A stretch of DNA of 9,906 nucleotides from contig SXQR01000116.1 of NCBI GenBank assembly GCA_005792865.1, forward strand, positions 1 through 9,906, read 5' to 3'. The notes beneath the pieces were generated by a model. The model was not told the DNA's origin. It saw only the letters and a program-made list of their open reading frames with translations, and did no database searches. This stretch comes from Flavobacterium sp. (GTDB lineage: Bacteria > Bacteroidota > Bacteroidia > Flavobacteriales > Flavobacteriaceae). Both the position numbers and the translations under genes were made by a program. This document shows positions 6,512-9,906 of the stretch, in pieces (within the stretch, counting starts at the first letter, position 1; the number at the start of each line of letters is the position of its first letter).

Positions 6512-8472
6512 TACTGCTTACCAGTTCCATAGTCACGGGCTTTGTGCGGCTTTGTTTGTTGCTGCTGTTCCTGTATTACCTGAACCGCAAGTTTGTCAAC
6601 CGTTCGGATTCCAACAATTTCCTCGAATTCCTGGTGCACCATTGGTTCAGATACGGCGCCATTATCGCCATCATGCTTTTCCTCACGGTTCAACTGGACA
6701 TGTACGACCTGCTCAATTGCCTCGTGATCCTGAGCCTCGTCATGGCCGTCGACATCGTCGGTTTTGCCCGAATCCGCAATTTCAGGAACTACATTGACAC
6801 TTTTGGCAGGCGGCACCTGCTGGGCGCGATCAAACGCGTTGAGTTGCGCAAGCCGCTCCTGGACTGGCTGGATTTCAAGAAAAAGCGCGATCAGTACGGG
6901 AAGCGTTATTACATCTTCGCCCTGATCGTGGTTTTAGCGGCGGCGGCATTTGGCAGCAGGTTCTACTTCCTCAAGTTTGACCAGTATGCGCTGTCCTCGA
7001 TGTGGCTCGCCGATTTGCAAAAGGTCATGGATTTTGACCGGCAGATCTGGTTCATGAACGAAGTCCGCGTCAATGGCGCCCTTGCCTTCACCAATTTTTA
7101 CGGCAAGATTTCGGGCGTAAGCCCGGAGATGGCGCTTGAGTCGGTTGGGATACTGGAATCGGTGCTGCTGTCGATCGTGATCTTTTGGGTCGTCCGCAAG
7201 ATTACGTTTTCGGCGATCATCGCGTCCATCGCCGCCGCCATGCTGTTCGCGCTCGCCTTCACGCTTACACCCATCAACATTTATTTTTTCCTGCAGAGTA
7301 AACCCATCTTCCTGGCCATGACCATCGGTTTTCCCACCATGGTCTATCTGTTGCGCCCGGGGTTGCTCAAGTTCAGGAAGCAGAACTATTTCTTTGCGAT
7401 CCTCACCGCTTTTGTCGCCATCGGCCTGATCGACGTCTTCACGCTTTATGTCCTTTTCCCCCCCTTTATTTTATTGGCCACATTCTTTACGCGCCGCAAG
7501 TCACTGCCGTATTTTTGGCTGGGGATGATGGCTTATCTGGCGGGTTCGGCGATCGTACTGGGCATTTACGCCGCGGTTTGCGCCTGGCTTGAAATCGATT
7601 TGCTGATCTTCATGCATTCAAGCCTGCTCTCGGTGAGCACTTATACTTATGTTCCGCAATTGATCATACCGTTTGGGCAACTCGTCACCTTTTACCAACT
7701 GGGATCATGGGCGATCATAGCCATCCTGCTGATTTATATTTTCGCCTTTAAGGAAAAATGGGGCGCTTCAATGGCCATATTGCTGTATTTCAACGCACTG
7801 GTACAGATAGGTTATATCCCGAGTTCGTGGATTGACAGCGATTTGCTCAACCAGGCCCTGTCGGTTTTCATGCCGGTCGTGGTGGGCATCGGGCTCGCGG
7901 CGGTACTCCGGATTTTCAAACCCGTCGGCGAAAGGTTCCAACGCTTTTCAATGCCGGTGTCCATCGGGATGGCGGGCGTGTTGGTCGCGGCGGCCGTGAT
8001 GCTCCAGCGTGAACCGGCATCGGCACTGACCCCTTCTCCCAATGGCCCCAAGCTCGTGCTGGACGCGTACGACCACATCTCGACGACCTATTTTCCATAC
8101 TCCTATGCCGTTGTGAATGACAATTACACCCAGGTCATGAGTACCGACAAGCATTTCTTCATGAATTATTCGGATTTCCTGTACGATTACCCGGCGCAGG
8201 ATTCCATCTATTTCCGCCATCGGCCCAACCAGAAATTTTTCAAGAAAAACCCGCAACACGTAATCCCCAAAAGCATCCTGCTTTTTGTTTTCGAGGGCGG
8301 CAGCCAGCAGCAGGGCGACGAGGGTGACATTTCGCCGCTTTTGATGGACCAGGTGGCGATGCTGAAGAAGCGGGGCCGAAAGGTGGAGCTTTTTTACGAG
8401 CGCGACCGGCTTCGGGTTTATGAAATCGTCAACGAACCCGGCCAAAGCAAGATCGACGACCTAATCTTTTGA
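6508..8472 (+). CDS. Polytopic membrane protein, possible GT-C-like glycosyltransferase
   Basis: I do not recognise a named family with certainty. The protein has 654 aa with about a dozen hydrophobic helices between residues 6 and 499, then a soluble tail of about 155 residues, likely periplasmic. After the helix at about 134-150 comes a loop containing FDQYALSSMWLADLQKVMDFDR, with D158, D169, D175 and D177. Next is NGALAFTNFYGKISGVSPEMALESVGILESVLLSIVIFWVV, which looks like the loop and next helix of GT-C enzymes (lipid-linked-sugar glycosyltransferases such as the GT39/PMT type), where an acidic residue in the first long periplasmic loop is catalytic. The tail ends with an RVYEIV strand, as many GT-C proteins do. 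The first three helices and a basic cytoplasmic linker (about 90-133) are extra. It starts in an ATGA overlap with the hydrolase gene and ends one base before the next, so it belongs to the same operon. Alternative: an unrelated export or polymer-length protein. Confidence 0.6.
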   Translation: MILLTSSIVTGFVRLCLLLLFLYYLNRKFVNRSDSNNFLEFLVHHWFRYGAIIAIMLFLTVQLDMYDLLNCLVILSLVMAVDIVGFARIRNFRNYIDTFGRRHLLGAIKRVELRKPLLDWLDFKKKRDQYGKRYYIFALIVVLAAAAFGSRFYFLKFDQYALSSMWLADLQKVMDFDRQIWFMNEVRVNGALAFTNFYGKISGVSPEMALESVGILESVLLSIVIFWVVRKITFSAIIASIAAAMLFALAFTLTPINIYFFLQSKPIFLAMTIGFPTMVYLLRPGLLKFRKQNYFFAILTAFVAIGLIDVFTLYVLFPPFILLATFFTRRKSLPYFWLGMMAYLAGSAIVLGIYAAVCAWLEIDLLIFMHSSLLSVSTYTYVPQLIIPFGQLVTFYQLGSWAIIAILLIYIFAFKEKWGASMAILLYFNALVQIGYIPSSWIDSDLLNQALSVFMPVVVGIGLAAVLRIFKPVGERFQRFSMPVSIGMAGVLVAAAVMLQREPASALTPSPNGPKLVLDAYDHISTTYFPYSYAVVNDNYTQVMSTDKHFFMNYSDFLYDYPAQDSIYFRHRPNQKFFKKNPQHVIPKSILLFVFEGGSQQQGDEGDISPLLMDQVAMLKKRGRKVELFYERDRLRVYEIVNEPGQSKIDDLIF

Positions 8473-8473
8473 C

Positions 8474-9906
8474 ATGCACAAACTTCTGCGTAAACCTGCC
8501 TTATCGCTCATGCTTTTCATCCTCATCGCGAATTTTTCGGGGTGCGGACGCCTCGACAATTTAGATACGGACCAGTTCAGCATCTTCAAGGACGAGATCA
8601 ACAGCGCGGCCGACCTGCGCCGATACGGCCCGTTTGTCGAATCTGAGACGCCGATCGTGGAATACCTGGTCGATTTCCAGTACAAGCCCAGCATTGAATA
8701 CCGCGACCACCTCAAGAAGATGTGCGATTATGCCAAGCTGCCGTTCAAGGCTTCGGACGTGCGCAAATTCAACGGAACGCCCAAACCCACTACGCGCGTG
8801 CTTTGCGTGATGGACACCAAGATGATCTCACAGCAGGCTCTTGGCCGCCTGACCGATTTTGTCGCCTCGGGGGGAACCGTGTTTTTTCCCTTTGCCGCCG
8901 AGGACAGGCGCATTGGATACCTGTTTGGTTTCAAGCCCGAATCGGAATTCATCACCGATGTAAAATCGGCGGGATATCTCTTTACGGTGCCGGTGATCCC
9001 GGGCCTTAAGGATGTTCCCTATAACGATCCCGTGATCCATTTTGGCTATGACCGCAGCAATTTTTCGGACAAGGTCACGATCCTCGCCACGGCCACGAGC
9101 AACAAGAATTATCCGCTTGTCGTGGAGAACCGGATAGGGCGGGGGAAAGTGGTGCTTTTCAACACGACGGTGATTTTCGAGAAGATCGAACGCGGTTTCA
9201 TGTTTGCCGGGATGCTCAAGGGGCTGGAAGGCGTGCCGTATCCCATTGTCAACGCCTCGACGATGTTCCTGGACGATTTCCCTTCGCCGCTTTACAACAT
9301 CAAGTCGGAGCCGGTCGCTTCAGAGATGAACCTCACGGTCACCGATTTTGTCAAGGACGTCTGGTGGCCGGACATGATCGCGCTGGCCAAGAAGTACAAG
9401 ATGGAATACGCCGCGATGATCGCTTTCGACTACAAGAACAAAGTCAATCCGCCCTTTATTTTTGACCAATGGGAAGAAAATAAGATTCGTGCCAAGCGCC
9501 GGGTAATGCCCGTCAGCGACTGGCTCGTGCACAACGTCGCGCAAAACGGGCATGAACTCGCACTTCACGGTTACAACCACGTATCGCTGAGAAAGGAACT
9601 TTGGAAGAACCAGGATTTTATTGAAACCTCGATGAAGGCCGTGCAGAAAAAATGGGAGATCAGCAATTTTGGCCCCCTGCCGACCTCTTACGTTCCGCCG
9701 AGCAACATCATCGACAAGGAAGGCGTGCGGCTATTGAAGAAGGGCATGCCGTCGCTCAAATTCATGTGCAGTTTGTATCTGGGAGAGCGGCACGAAGGTG
9801 GCGACCGCGAATTTGACTTTGACCCTTACCACAAGGACTTCTTTGATTACCCGAGGATTTCCGACGGTTTTTACCTCGCCAACGACAAGAAATTCTCCCA
9901 GCAGGG
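8474..9906 (+). CDS. DUF2194-type lipoprotein with polysaccharide-deacetylase-like domain, 3' partial
   Basis: The frame opens at 8474 and stays open to the window edge, giving 477 codons with the end missing. A lipoprotein signal spans residues 1-24 with lipobox FSGC and lipidated C24; the -3 Phe is less usual than Leu. Residues about 105-255 look like a Rossmann/GATase1-like fold (TRVLCVMDTK, then ASGGTVFFPF with G133-G134, later RGKVVLFNTT). From about 260 the protein resembles the NodB/CE-type deacetylases: FLDDFPSP with D267 (likely base) and D268 (likely metal ligand), HELALHGYNH with metal-binding H365 and H369, and YVPPSN with P408-P409. This matches DUF2194 proteins of Bacteroidota, and the order resembles the reductase-like and deacetylase parts of PelA. 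Its likely role is de-N-acetylation of the exported amino-sugar polymer. It starts one base after the previous stop codon. The family call is good; the activity is inferred. Confidence 0.8.
   Translation, partial: MHKLLRKPALSLMLFILIANFSGCGRLDNLDTDQFSIFKDEINSAADLRRYGPFVESETPIVEYLVDFQYKPSIEYRDHLKKMCDYAKLPFKASDVRKFNGTPKPTTRVLCVMDTKMISQQALGRLTDFVASGGTVFFPFAAEDRRIGYLFGFKPESEFITDVKSAGYLFTVPVIPGLKDVPYNDPVIHFGYDRSNFSDKVTILATATSNKNYPLVVENRIGRGKVVLFNTTVIFEKIERGFMFAGMLKGLEGVPYPIVNASTMFLDDFPSPLYNIKSEPVASEMNLTVTDFVKDVWWPDMIALAKKYKMEYAAMIAFDYKNKVNPPFIFDQWEENKIRAKRRVMPVSDWLVHNVAQNGHELALHGYNHVSLRKELWKNQDFIETSMKAVQKKWEISNFGPLPTSYVPPSNIIDKEGVRLLKKGMPSLKFMCSLYLGERHEGGDREFDFDPYHKDFFDYPRISDGFYLANDKKFSQQ

Noticed and set aside
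1..9906. tRNA, rRNA, CRISPR array, insertion sequence or attachment site
   Set aside because: I saw no cloverleaf-like sequence, regularly spaced long repeats, transposase motifs or terminal inverted repeats.

Overview
The window looks like a member of the phylum Bacteroidota, probably near the flavobacteria. The evidence is promoter-like TAnnTTTG boxes placed very close to start codons, scarce strong Shine-Dalgarno sites, and the protein families present. By eye the coding DNA has balanced to slightly high GC, while the intergenic DNA is AT-rich. All real genes lie on the + strand.

Layout: (1) 92-595 is a small protein of unknown function, followed by a good intrinsic terminator at 614-638. 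(2) 797-2329 is a stand-alone superfamily 2 DEAH-box helicase behind a 201-base intergenic region with iterated TTAAC elements. (3) A 194-base AT-rich intergenic region follows, with three short inverted repeats and a promoter-like box. (4) 2524 to the window end is a compact operon of at least five genes: a PelF-type GT4 glycosyltransferase, a PelG-type 12-helix membrane protein with an unusual cytoplasmic N-terminal extension, a secreted GH114/GH166-type glycoside hydrolase, a polytopic membrane protein that resembles GT-C glycosyltransferases, and a DUF2194-type lipoprotein with a polysaccharide-deacetylase-like C-terminal part, cut by the window edge.

The operon reads as a Pel-like exopolysaccharide system that is rearranged relative to the classical pelABCDEFG order. 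PelF would polymerise an amino-sugar chain in the cytoplasm and PelG would help pass it through the inner membrane. The separate hydrolase and the DUF2194 protein together could do the work of the two-domain protein PelA (cleavage and de-N-acetylation). The GT-C-like protein has no counterpart in classical pel operons and may decorate the chain on the periplasmic side. No pelB, pelC, pelD or pelE homologue is visible here, but the operon continues past the window. The genes overlap or nearly touch (-14, -4 and +1 bases), which indicates co-transcription and translational coupling.
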